NCBI RefSeq assembly: GCF_000328475.2
Contig: NC_026479.1
Span: forward strand, 248,001 to 312,000
Direction of reading: 5' to 3'
DNA from: Mycosarcoma maydis
Lineage: Eukaryota; Basidiomycota; Ustilaginomycetes; Ustilaginales
DNA: 64,000 nucleotides
Part shown: one piece after another, positions 20,956 to 30,399 of the stretch
Layout: each line of letters opens with the position of its first letter
Numbering within the stretch: the stretch's first letter is position 1
The notes under the pieces: model-generated
The model's input: only the letters and a program-made list of their open reading frames with translations
Told to the model about the DNA's origin: nothing
Database searches by the model: none
Made by a program: the position numbers and the translations under genes

Positions 20956-22627
20956 TCAATATTCGGCATCATCCAGCTCGTCAGCAACCGAAAAAGCGTC
21001 GGCACCTGCGGATCTGGCATCGCGAAGTTTGAGAGCCTGTCGTCATCAGAGCCATACCAAAGCGACGCGAAAAGGCGCGAGTTGCAAAAACATGGTCAGC
21101 ACGCATCGCTATCTGGCAAGTTCTCCGCGCATAGCAACATGACCTACCCGAATCAGATAGGTAGGACTCTTGCCGATTTGCCTGTCTCTCTGCTGTAACA
21201 GTGTTTGCCACTGCTTTGCAATTCGGATCTTGTCTTCAAGTAACGAGATCGACGAGGTTGAAGTGTACGAGTCGCCGGCGAAGATATTGAAGCAAACCAT
21301 CCAGTTGGCGTTGGCATCGCTTGCTGAAGCGGACGAGGTTGCATTCGGCGATGATGAGAGTGTAGCTCGCACCCATCCTTTGCGAACCTGTATTGAATGC
21401 GACAAGTCAGCTCAAAGGTCAGAATTACACTGACGACACAAGACGTAAAGCGAGAAATGTCAAAGGGGAAGCCATGTCACGTACCACCTCTTGCACATCG
21501 GCATACACGCTCGGAACGGCATCGTCTCCCTCCAAGCCGATCTTTTGCGCGATGGCTCCAAGAGATAAGGCGCTGTACACCTGTGCCAGCTTTTGAATTT
21601 TGCGCTGTCGATAAACAGCCAAGCATCGTCGGATGAGCCCGACGTTTCGGTCCTTCTCAAATGCATTGTGATATTCCTCGGCCAGCCGATACACCTCTTG
21701 AGTGTCACCCCATTTCTCGTAGGCCGCGACAAAAAGCGTGTACGGCTGTGCAGACATGTTGAACATCCTCGTGATGAGCTGCGGAGTGTACCTGGGTACC
21801 CGTGATGTCTTGCCATCGGCGAGGAGTTGAACCAGGACAAGCTTCTTGTATGCGTCCATATGGATCGCGCTGACAGCCACGGCGGGGCTCGAGATGCACG
21901 TTTCCAGCGCATCGATTGCGTCGTGCAGTCGGTCGAGCTTGATATAGATGAGCGCAGCATAGTAGAAATACTGGAGAACATCCGAGTGTGTCAATGGGGT
22001 GATGGACGTATCTGCGTCAATGAGAGGCAGATCAATGAGCATGGTAGCTGCCTCGGCATAGCGTGCTGTTTTAAGGTATTGATAAGCTAGCATGGGATGC
22101 AACGTGGTGATACTCTCGGAACTTGTCAAGAACCGAGATGCCAGCGCTTGCAGAAGCTGTAGAGCCGATTCTGGATTCGTTCCTCGGTCACCAAGTGCGG
22201 TGAAGCTCGCAGCGAGCTGGGTGACCTTGTCAGCAGCGAGTTGGACCTGCGCTAGATTGAAACGCTGTACGAATGCTGTGATGTGTGGTAAAAGGACGAC
22301 AGCGCCTTCGACAGTGGTTGCGGCCTGAGATGCTCTCGCAGCGAGGATGTAGAGCATGCCGACGGAGTGTACAGCTGGGTCAAGGGCCGAGAGCGGGTCG
22401 AGGTTAGTTTGAATCAGGTCGCAAAGAACTGTCTCTGAGGCGGGAGGCGGCTGAGAGCGACTGGAGCTAGACGCAGTGCGGACGCTCGACTCGCCATCGG
22501 ATGGAGGGTTGCTGCAGAGCTTGCGTAGAGCTGGCAGCAGGCTCGACTCGATACGGGCCAGGTCGGCCGCGCACTCGAGGATGAGCGCCAGAGTGTCCTC
22601 GATGCCGGTCAAGATCGTGATTGCCAT
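20956..22627 (-). CDS. CSN3: COP9 signalosome subunit 3 (CSN3), three exons
   Basis: The exons are 22627-21485, 21387-21148 and 21036-20956, giving 487 residues. Introns are 97 and 111 bp with GTACGT and GTAGGT donors, a GAGCTGAC or GCTGACC branch site and CAG acceptors. The ATG at 22627 is used, since the frame upstream reaches only a TTG. The helical repeat part (HPMLAYQYLKTARYAEAA; VLQYFYYAALIYIKLDRLHDAIDALETCIS; MDAYKKLVLVQLLADGK) and the winged-helix PCI part (KIQKLAQVYSALSLGAIAQKIGL, then exon 2) match CSN3. CSN removes Nedd8 from cullins. Exon 2 adds the end of the PCI fold (DKIRIAKQWQTLLQQRDRQIG); exon 3 adds a short acidic tail (SVADELDDAEY). The last exons depend on my splice calls, which keep frame. 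Confidence 0.87.
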
Positions 22628-23416
22628 GGCGAGAAGCGCGACGGCTAGCAAGGCAAGTAGTCAGGATCGGGATGCCGGCCCAAGGTGTTGTAGATGAGCG
22701 AGGTGAGAGGATGGAACAGCTGATGATTCGATTCGTGATTGTCACTTTCTTGAGCTATAAGCACGTAACTTTGCTCATTCACGATTTGTGATTCGTGATT
22801 AGGTTGTCCTGAGCGCGGAGTATGTTGGGATTCATAGCGAGAACTCCACATCCTTCCAAGTTCAGCTCGTGGCTCCACAACCCGTGACCCGACGCCGTTT
22901 TTCTGACTATGTAGCCGATACAGGTGTAACATCCTTTGCCTTTTCATTTACGATTTGTGCTTCCGTGTTCGTGAATGGTGTGCTTCGTTGCGGATGCGCA
23001 CGCGCTCAGCGTTTTGTGTGGCGGAATCACAGAGCCGGTAAGGTAACGCTTTGCAACTCACGACTCATAATCGTGAATCGGATCGGCTCGCGTGTATTAT
23101 TATGTATAGCTATACTTTCGTGTGCTTGCGAAGCGAGACACGAGAATCACAAGTTGTGAGGGTGTTGGTCGCTGGCGTGTGTCACAAAATTTGAATCGTG
23201 AATCGTGAATCACGAATCACGCACGACGAATGCGATTCATGTTATTCACCGTCTCGAGTGACTCGTGACTGTTGGCTCGACGTGTGAGTCAGTCACGAGT
23301 GTGAGTTTCGCAACTTGTTGCACAGACTTGGTATTTCGTTGACGCTTCGCTTGCAACCACATCAGCAACGCAACGAGACTCGACGTAATTGCTACGATCT
23401 GCTACACTCTTCAAGC
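22628..23416. other. Divergent intergenic region CSN3/SPT small subunit, motif-rich
   Basis: About 790 bp of shared promoter. TCGTGA-family motifs are dense at 22731-22750, 22776-22803, 22949-22980, 23058-23085, 23193-23232, 23255-23270 and 23288-23302. The run at 23193-23232 has about five heptads in two orientations. No gene seen. Confidence 0.7.
23193..23232. repeat. TCGTGA/TCACGA heptad array
   Basis: Two TCGTGAA units are followed by TCACGAA and TCACGCA, then a decayed CGACGAA. The two halves face each other, giving a long imperfect inverted repeat. Confidence 0.9.
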
Positions 23417-24121
23417 ATGGCGGCCAAGACACGAAAGACTGCTGCAGCGTCTTGCAAGGCTGGTGCATCGTCTGACCACCTCCACCCATCCTCGGCTGCT
23501 ACTGCGAAAGCGCCATCGAGCAGCCCCAGTGTCGGCACAACGTCCACAGGCGGCGCACGAGGCACATACATTCCACTCAAATCTGCACAGCGCGAGAAGA
23601 ACGCATACGAACGAGCGAACAGCTGGACGTGGAACCCGATTCGCATCATTGAGCGAACCCTCTTCCGAGCCTACTGGAACATCGAGGGCACGTTTGTGCT
23701 GTCGATGCTCGAGGTGTGGGAGGTGTTTCTGGTGATTGTCGTGTTCTGCCTGCTTACGTTGCTGTTGTGGTATTCGTTGATTCACTACTTCCCTCGTCAT
23801 GCCCAGCAGGTGGCTACACGTGCACTGTATTACGTCTACGGTAACTCGCCCCCTCCCCAACTCGCCGCTGCTGTAACCGTTGCCGACCCGACAAGCACAG
23901 CAAACGCTTCACTCCACTCTGCAGCCACAGCCGCAGCCGCATCAGCATCAGCAACAGAAGGCGTCCTCGAAAAACTCATCACCTCCAGTAACCAGCTCTG
24001 GGCTAGTCTGGACGCCGAAAACGCCGCCAAGGACGCTAACCCGGAAGTGCTCGATACGCTGATCAGCAACTTGAACAAGGTCAAGCAAATGATGCGCAGC
24101 GCGGCCAAGACCGACCTCTAG
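23417..24121 (+). CDS. Serine palmitoyltransferase small-subunit-like membrane protein
   Basis: The ATG at 23417 is chosen (234 aa); an in-frame upstream ATG at 23315 would add 34 residues without similarity. After a Ser/Thr-rich N-terminus, the core at about residues 80-142 reads TLFRAYWNIEGTFVLSMLEVWE, then one strong membrane helix (VFLVIVVFCLLTLLLWYSLI) and HYFPRHAQQVATRALYYVYG. This has the arrangement of the ssSPT/Tsc3-type activator of serine palmitoyltransferase, whose hallmark is a MLEPWE-like motif just before a membrane helix. The family stimulates the Lcb1/Lcb2 enzyme at the ER, the first step of sphingolipid synthesis. The protein is much longer than animal ssSPT (about 70-80 aa); the C-terminal Ala/Thr-rich linker and final helix (EVLDTLISNLNKVKQMM) are extra. 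Assignment rests on one short motif. Confidence 0.65.
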   Translation: MAAKTRKTAAASCKAGASSDHLHPSSAATAKAPSSSPSVGTTSTGGARGTYIPLKSAQREKNAYERANSWTWNPIRIIERTLFRAYWNIEGTFVLSMLEVWEVFLVIVVFCLLTLLLWYSLIHYFPRHAQQVATRALYYVYGNSPPPQLAAAVTVADPTSTANASLHSAATAAAASASATEGVLEKLITSSNQLWASLDAENAAKDANPEVLDTLISNLNKVKQMMRSAAKTDL

Positions 24122-24345
24122 ACTTTCCAAGCCCACTCGCACGCTTGCAACCGTCGTTGCACAAATGTACATTTGCAGTTACATTACCTCGGAATGTGCC
24201 ATAAAAGCCACCTTGTCACCTTGTCACCTTCCACGTCTGTGCCTCACAATTCACGATTCAGGCAAGATGGCTGGCGAACTCATGCCAATCTATGTTAGTC
24301 TATGTTGCTGATTGCATAGCAAGCAGATGTCGAGTGAAGCACGCA

Positions 24346-27300
24346 TCAGAAGCCAAGACCGCCACGCGAAGTCTTGACTGTGGCCGAAACCGGATTGGGC
24401 GTGCCCTGCGAGCTTCCAAGACCGCTTCCCTCTGTCCAACCCATCGCGGCCAGCAGCTTATGGCCAATGTTATCAGCGCCAATTCTATCCGCACCGAAAC
24501 CGACCTCTTCTCCCTCTCTGTTCTTAGGAACCGTTCCTCCACCGACACCGTACAAGCCTCCACCACGTGCGCTGCCACCTTTGCCCTTGTTGCGCGACTT
24601 GTCCTTGAAATCGCTTCGACCCGCATGGTTGCCAAACGTAGCACCCGCATTCGAATAGACAATGCTCTTGACTTTGCGATAGTCGACATTCAGCCCGCTC
24701 TTGCTCGTCTTGATGAGCGTCGGGAACCGATCGCGGCCTTTGCCTTTGGATTTCGACTTGAGATCGTAGGCAGCGGCGAGGGCGTGTACCTCGGCACGCG
24801 CGAATTTGTCCATTGGCTGGCAACGCATGGTGCTGCAACCTTTCTGCGCAAGAAAATGCTGGATCTGCTGGTTGAGCTCCGCCATGTTGAACGCAAACCG
24901 CTTGTCCAAGCCCGACGACGTAATGTCATCGGGAGACGTTTGGCCACCAAAGGTGAGGACAGACGCATCCACCGCATCGATCGATCCAGCAGCGTTGATC
25001 GCCGATACAACGTTGTTCGAATGCGCTTTCAGGCTGGCTCGCATCTCGCGTTTCTCGGCCTTGCGCGCCAGCTTGGCTTGCTTTTTGGTCGACTTGGTCT
25101 TGCCACTACCTTGCTTGCCGTGCGTGTTGGGGAATGGATTGAGCGCCGCCGCCTGTCGCTCCAGGAGACGCTGCTGCTTCTTGGTCGCCTTGCCCGCACG
25201 ATCCTTATCCCACTGCTGCTGAAGCTCTTGCGCCCAAAGATCTTCATCGGTAAACTTGCGACCTTTGCGCTTTCCGTTGCGTGCTGTAGGGATACACCCT
25301 ATGCCGTACGCAGGGTCGTCCGAGTCGACCTCGTTCTCGGCAGATGCAAGGTCCATAAGATCGGAAAAGTCGCCGCGCGAGATGGCGTGGAAGAGTTTCC
25401 TTTGCTGATGTTTGGACGAGGGCGCCGACTTGGGGTCACTTCCGATGCCGGCACCACCCACTTGCGATGACAGCGCGCGGATAAAGTCTTCGTCCTTGTC
25501 GGCCCATGAATATTTGCCGCGGAACATACCTTCGTCGTCGTCGTCGTCATCATCATCGTCGTCGTCATCATCATCACCACTGCTATCGTCATCATCTTCG
25601 ACTTGTTCCGAATCCGAATCGTCGCTGAAGATCTTGGTGCTCTCTTGATGGTGCTCATCATCATCTTTGAGAATGATGCGCAGCTTCTCAGCGAGGCTTT
25701 GGTCGTCGTCGTCAGTGTCGAGCTCACTCTCGGTGAGCCATTCCTTGACTTGAGCCGTATGGATCTCATCGTCGATATCGCCAAAGCTGAGCTGACGCCC
25801 ACCGTTTTGCGGATCCATACCGTTCACGAAGCGAATCATGGCGTCCACGTCGGTCGCGTCTTCTAGTTTCGAGAGTCGTCGAGGCTTGGACTTGGCTTTT
25901 GCTGCGTCTTGCGCAACACCATCGATATCCTGGCTGGAGAAACGAGCGTGCTTGTCTTGATCGCTCTCGTCGTCAGACGTATCGTTAGCGTGGTTGAGAA
26001 TGTTTTGCATATAGTCCGCGACAATCGCGTCCTGATGTGCTTTACGACTACGAGCGAGCTGAGCGGCGTTGCGTGAGACGGCTAGGCGATTGGCCAGCGA
26101 ACGTTTGGCGCGCTGTCCTCCACGACGCCTGTTCGACTTGTCAGCATCCATGGGCATGTGATTGTCGTGCTCGTCTTCATACTCCCATTCATGGCGATCG
26201 GCGCGAATGGCTTTAGCCAGGATGGGGTCGGTGATCACCTCGCCTTCGTTGCTGTGGCTCGTGATGGAAATGCTTGCGGTAGCAGCTGCGAGGTGGTCAT
26301 CTTCTTGTGCAACGTCGATTGTGTCGTCGTCCAAGCCGCCAGGGGGGCCGTCGCTGCCCCATTCGAGGTCAGAGTCGCCCTCGCGCGCAACGCGACACGG
26401 CTTACCATGTCTATAGGACGGTGTCTTTCGAGATGTTTTGGAGCGCGTCCGCACAGTATCGCCGAGAGCCATACGGTGTGACGACGTAGTAGAAGAGGTG
26501 ATTTGCGCTTGTTCCGAGGCAGTCGTTGGGTCTTGGCCTTCGAGGTCGATGACAAAGCCGAGCTCCGCCTCTTCTGCATCAACACCAATTTCTTCTGTGT
26601 CTACTGGTGTCGTCTCAGTGATAGCCTCTTTTGAAGCCAACATGAAAGTTTTGTCCGCAGCGGGTACCGTTTGCGACTGCGTGGGGATGAGAATGATATC
26701 TTGGTCATCGTCAGATGACGCTGTGTAGACGCGAGAAGCGGGGTTGGCAGTTGTCAAACGTCGAACGGGATCAGCAGCTTCAGTAGCTTCAGCATCAGGT
26801 GGTAGCGTGCTGCTGTCCTTCTGGTCGACGCCATCGACGAGCAAGTCAGTTAGGCCAGCAGGTACACCATCCTTTGTTGCGCCGTCTAGTTCGGGCTGGA
26901 ACGCAGGCAGCGACCACGCCATGGCCTCGTCGTCGTCGAGCATCGACTCGCCCGGCGCCAGCTGCTTGGAGCCTGGAAACGCCGCTAGCAAGGCGTTGAT
27001 CTCGGCTTGATCGTCTTGATCGTTGACACTGGCAAGACGATCGAGATCGAATGCATTCACCGTCGTGCTTGACAACGTAGAAGCGACGCGAGATGGTTCA
27101 TACGGCACAGCGTTCGTTTGCGATGGGGATGTTGAAGCGATTAGGTTGGCTGCAGAGCCGGGAACGGACGGCTTTGGGTTGGAAGGCTTGCGGTATCCTA
27201 GACCTGTATTACGAGGCGCCGATTGTTCGGCCGATCGCAGCTGTTGTGACTCTGTCAACTGAGCGACCGGAGCAGTTGGGTCGGTGGCTGCATCTTTGGG

Positions 27301-28137
27301 TTCATTAGGTGGAAAGTTGCCCTTGAGAGGATCACCGAACTCGCCGGTAGATTTGACGAAGGCCACAGGAACCCGAAAGGGATTTTGCGTTGAATCAGCT
27401 GCGTCGCCGAAGCGCGAAGTATTGCGTTGTCTGCGCTCCCGGCTGCGCAGTCCAGGGATACCGGCGAGATACTTCGAATCTTCGGTTTCTTCGGGGGGGC
27501 GAAACTTGGATTGTCCTCCGGCGCCTCTAGTAGTGTAGAACTCGGGAAAGTTGGTAGGTGCGTTGGATCTCGAGGCGAAGCGTGGGTTTGATGTGCCGGC
27601 TAAAATCGAAGGAGGGTTGAAAGCGCGTTGTGGTGTGACTGACCCAGAGGCGACATTTTGCGGATGCAAAGTCTGCAGTATGCGGGAATTCTCTTTGAGA
27701 TCTGAATCAAGGTTTGACTCGAGATGTGGCTTGACTGTGTGCTTGTAGCCTTTCGGGGGCTCAATGGAGAAGTGATTGTCATTGTCGTCGTCTTCGTCGT
27801 CATCATCGTCTTGATCGTCTTGGTCTTCGTCGGCATAGTCGTGACGATGGGCGCGAGTCATATCAGAGTAGTCAAAGCCGACACGGTTCTGGCGTGTTAC
27901 AGAGAGGTGGCCTGCTCGACCACGACCTCGATATGGCCTTGCATTTGTTGGACCGCCGCGTGGGGAGTGTGCACCGGAGCCGGAGCTGGGCGCGTCGCCG
28001 AGCGTGTGTTGCTGGCCATGGAAGGGCTGAAACCCGCCTGGGCCACCTCCTCTCGCGCGACCTCGACCTCGACCTCGACCTCGACCGCGGCCCCGATTTG
28101 GTGGCCCACCGCGACCGCCGTTACCCCACTTGCCCAT
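24346..28137 (-). CDS. SQS1: R3H/G-patch protein, Sqs1/Pfa1-like (Prp43 cofactor)
   Basis: The start is taken at the ATG at 28137 (MGKWGNGGRGGPP, 1263 aa). The frame extends upstream but that part looks like leader sequence. The N-terminus is RGG-rich (GRGRGRGRGRARGGG). A long disordered middle is rich in Asp, including a run of 15 Asp. The C-terminal part has an R3H-like segment (KFARAEVHALAAAYDLKSKSKG), KSIVYSNAG, and a G-patch at the very end (NIGHKLLAAMGWTEGSGLG). This order, with the G-patch last, fits yeast Sqs1/Pfa1, which activates the DEAH helicase Prp43 in spliceosome disassembly and ribosome maturation. The D-rich and RGG parts suggest a nuclear or nucleolar RNA-binding protein. 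Confidence 0.88.
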   Translation of the reverse strand: MGKWGNGGRGGPPNRGRGRGRGRGRGRARGGGPGGFQPFHGQQHTLGDAPSSGSGAHSPRGGPTNARPYRGRGRAGHLSVTRQNRVGFDYSDMTRAHRHDYADEDQDDQDDDDDEDDDNDNHFSIEPPKGYKHTVKPHLESNLDSDLKENSRILQTLHPQNVASGSVTPQRAFNPPSILAGTSNPRFASRSNAPTNFPEFYTTRGAGGQSKFRPPEETEDSKYLAGIPGLRSRERRQRNTSRFGDAADSTQNPFRVPVAFVKSTGEFGDPLKGNFPPNEPKDAATDPTAPVAQLTESQQLRSAEQSAPRNTGLGYRKPSNPKPSVPGSAANLIASTSPSQTNAVPYEPSRVASTLSSTTVNAFDLDRLASVNDQDDQAEINALLAAFPGSKQLAPGESMLDDDEAMAWSLPAFQPELDGATKDGVPAGLTDLLVDGVDQKDSSTLPPDAEATEAADPVRRLTTANPASRVYTASSDDDQDIILIPTQSQTVPAADKTFMLASKEAITETTPVDTEEIGVDAEEAELGFVIDLEGQDPTTASEQAQITSSTTSSHRMALGDTVRTRSKTSRKTPSYRHGKPCRVAREGDSDLEWGSDGPPGGLDDDTIDVAQEDDHLAAATASISITSHSNEGEVITDPILAKAIRADRHEWEYEDEHDNHMPMDADKSNRRRGGQRAKRSLANRLAVSRNAAQLARSRKAHQDAIVADYMQNILNHANDTSDDESDQDKHARFSSQDIDGVAQDAAKAKSKPRRLSKLEDATDVDAMIRFVNGMDPQNGGRQLSFGDIDDEIHTAQVKEWLTESELDTDDDDQSLAEKLRIILKDDDEHHQESTKIFSDDSDSEQVEDDDDSSGDDDDDDDDDDDDDDEGMFRGKYSWADKDEDFIRALSSQVGGAGIGSDPKSAPSSKHQQRKLFHAISRGDFSDLMDLASAENEVDSDDPAYGIGCIPTARNGKRKGRKFTDEDLWAQELQQQWDKDRAGKATKKQQRLLERQAAALNPFPNTHGKQGSGKTKSTKKQAKLARKAEKREMRASLKAHSNNVVSAINAAGSIDAVDASVLTFGGQTSPDDITSSGLDKRFAFNMAELNQQIQHFLAQKGCSTMRCQPMDKFARAEVHALAAAYDLKSKSKGKGRDRFPTLIKTSKSGLNVDYRKVKSIVYSNAGATFGNHAGRSDFKDKSRNKGKGGSARGGGLYGVGGGTVPKNREGEEVGFGADRIGADNIGHKLLAAMGWTEGSGLGSSQGTPNPVSATVKTSRGGLGF

Positions 28138-29341
28138 GTCGCTAGAGAGTTGTGTTTGGTGTTTTGGTATGGTTCGATACGGAAATACTCTGCTGGAGGA
28201 ACAGCTTGATGGGTCGCTTGTCGGCGTGCGTGTGTGTGCGTTGTGGTCAAGTTCCTGGAAGTGAAGGCTCTTTGAGAGCTGTAGATACGCGCCTACAGCT
28301 GACTGCCTTTCTATGAAGGTGTGCGGGTGTGAAGGGAAACAAGTACGACGGAACTTGAGGGAGCCGCGTATCCAAAACCTCCTCGAAAGTTGTCTTTGGT
28401 GAGCGGATCTGAGCGTTTCGCTTGGTGCTTGCAGGGGACGAGCCACGAGCCACGAGCTACGAGCTACGAGCTGTGTGTTTGACTAACTGAGTCAACTGAA
28501 GTTATTAGTTAACTCAGCGCAACGTGCAGCCAGGCGCGACCCGCCGTGCGCCGAGATGAAAGCCAAAGTGGAGCTGGCAGCAAACATCTCTCATAACTCG
28601 CGACTTGAGCTGAGCATGTGAGCTTTCAAGTGAGCGCGCTCCTGCGTAAGTCTGTGAGTCGTGGGTGCATCGTGAATCAGCTGAAAATAATCCCCGATCA
28701 TGAGTCACGAATGTCGAATAACATCGTGAATTTCGCAAAAGTCGCCGATCAGAAGACTCACGATTTCAGATATCACGATTTATTTTATTTATTCGTGATC
28801 CGTGGATTCAAAAAACGGAGGTGACTTTGTGTGATCCAACATGGCTGAAATTTGGCTGTGTGCACTTGCTCTCGCGGACAGACGCGTTCACGGTTCTATG
28901 GCACATTCGTGATTGACTTGCAGCGTGGAAGATATCTGGAGAGAGCGCGTAAAGAGGCCGTGTCGGGTTGAGATTCAGACTACGCTGGCTCGTGGCCCAC
29001 GCTTGCATACAGCTGTGTTAAGCTACGCTTAGGCTCTGTCTCGTCACGCGTCTCGCCCAACCAAACATGAAAGTCACAGAATTCACAAGTCACGATTCAC
29101 GATTGGTGATTCACGATTGGTGTTGGTCTCGTTGCGTTCGTGAATCACGAATCACGATTTTCCACTTGGAAACGGTTGCTGCGCTCGGCCAAGATCAAGT
29201 TCGTGAGTCTCGTGAGTGCGATGGTGCAAGCTTGATTCCATCACGAATCTGTGCGCCATTCAAGTCTTGAATGTAGTCTTGAATGTGGCCCATTCTCACG
29301 CTCTGCCCTTTCAACACAACCACCAACTTGCATCACCAACC
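28138..29341. other. Divergent intergenic region Sqs1/centrin, motif-rich
   Basis: About 1.2 kb of shared promoter. TCGTGA-family motifs are dense at 28655-28680, 28700-28740, 28757-28800, 28905-28917, 29085-29123, 29137-29160 and 29200-29250. A short repeat of GAGCTACGAG/GAGCCACGAG occurs at 28438-28470. No gene seen. Confidence 0.7.
29085..29160. repeat. TCGTGA/TCACGA heptad array
   Basis: Three forward TCACGATT copies occur at 29092-29119, one of them behind TTGGTGA, then TTCGTGAATCACGAATCACGATT-like sequence at 29137-29159. It lies 180 bp upstream of the centrin ATG. Confidence 0.88.
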
Positions 29342-30019
29342 ATGTCGCTCTACACGCCATCCTCAAAAGCAGCCAAGCGTCGCGCGGCCAACCTAGGCGC
29401 TTCCACCAGCAACCACACATCCACGCCCAACCATCTCTCGACGTCAGCCTCCTCGAGGATGGTCAATTCGCACCACCACATCGAAAATGCCTTGACAGAC
29501 GAACAGCGACAAGAAATCAAGGAAGCCTTTGAGCTCTTTGATACAGACAAAGACGGCGCTATCGACTACCACGAGCTCAAAGTAGCCATGCGTGCGCTTG
29601 GCTTTGATCTGAAAAAGGCCGAAGTGCTCAAATTGCTGCGCGATCATGACAAGACCAATTCTGGCCTGCTCGAGTGGGACGACTTCAACAGGATCAGTAG
29701 GTTCCACATTGACCAAAGCATTTCTTCTGTCTCGATGAGAGCCAAGCTACTGACAAAGTGTTGGCTATTTCTTCCGATTTCAGTGTCTGAAAGAATCGCA
29801 GCCAGAGACCCAATGGACGAGATCCGTAAGGCGTTTGCGCTGTTCGACGACGATGCAACAGGCAAGATCTCACTCAGGAATCTCAAACGTGTAGCAAAGG
29901 AGCTAGGCGAAACCTTGGATGACGACGAGCTGCAGGCTATGATCGACGAGTTCGACCTCGACCAGGATGGCGAGATCAACGAGAACGAGTTTATTCAGAT
30001 CATGATGGACGATTCCTAG
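29342..30019 (+). CDS. CDC31: Centrin/Cdc31 (caltractin), two exons
   Basis: The exons are 29342-29696 and 29784-30019, giving 196 residues. The 87-bp intron (GTAGGT donor, TTTCAG acceptor) joins to give [13 protein letters not shown], the normal centrin linker. A Ser-rich N-terminal tail of about 48 residues is followed by four EF hands: [36 protein letters not shown] and [12 protein letters not shown]; loops 1 and 4 have full calcium-ligand sets. Centrins act at microtubule-organising centres (spindle pole body duplication), in nuclear mRNA export and in nucleotide-excision repair. The intron is a multiple of three and contains no stop, so unspliced RNA would encode a 225-residue form with 29 extra residues between EF2 and EF3. 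The first in-frame ATG upstream (29216) would add 42 unrelated residues and is not used. Confidence 0.95.
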   Translation: MSLYTPSSKAAKRRAANLGASTSNHTSTPNHLSTSASSRMVNSHHHIENALTDEQRQEIKEAFELFDTDKDGAIDYHELKVAMRALGFDLKKAEVLKLLRDHDKTNSGLLEWDDFNRISRFHIDQSISSVSMRAKLLTKCWLFLPISVSERIAARDPMDEIRKAFALFDDDATGKISLRNLKRVAKELGETLDDDELQAMIDEFDLDQDGEINENEFIQIMMDDS

Positions 30020-30399
30020 TAGCCAACTCGGGCTCGGGTCATGCATCTCCACTTGCCCATTCCTCGCAACTGCTAGCATTCTCCGTCGTAACCTGCGCTC
30101 TAGCACCCTTTTAGAAACGCATTGCCACCATCACCCATCGCCGGCCTCGGCCTTTTCGTTTACCTGTACACTCAATCGCACACACAGCGGCATAGCTCCT
30201 CCAGCGCCTCATTCCTTATTGTATTTGTATCGCCATGTCTTGCAACTCGGCTCTTCTGTATCACCTCTTGCTCATCTCACACGTCGGTCGAATGCGACAT
30301 GGCATGTTCTGTGGGCGAGATGGTATGTGCTGAGTTTCAGTATGCTGTCACTGCCCAAACAGACCCAGGCACCATGACATCCTCTAGAGATCGACCTTG
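30020..30399. other. Convergent intergenic region centrin/Mph1
   Basis: About 380 bp of 3'UTR on both sides. No motif of the TCGTGA family and no gene was noticed here. Confidence 0.6.

Noticed and set aside
22627..22651. Upstream start of CSN3 at 22651
   Set aside because: It is a TTG codon; the ATG at 22627 is used.
24292..25470. 392-codon frame opposite Sqs1
   Set aside because: Shadow of the real gene, Arg/Leu-rich with no motif.
28137..28446. N-terminal extension of Sqs1 by 103 residues
   Set aside because: It overlaps the likely leader; the RGG start at MGKWGNGG fits the family better.
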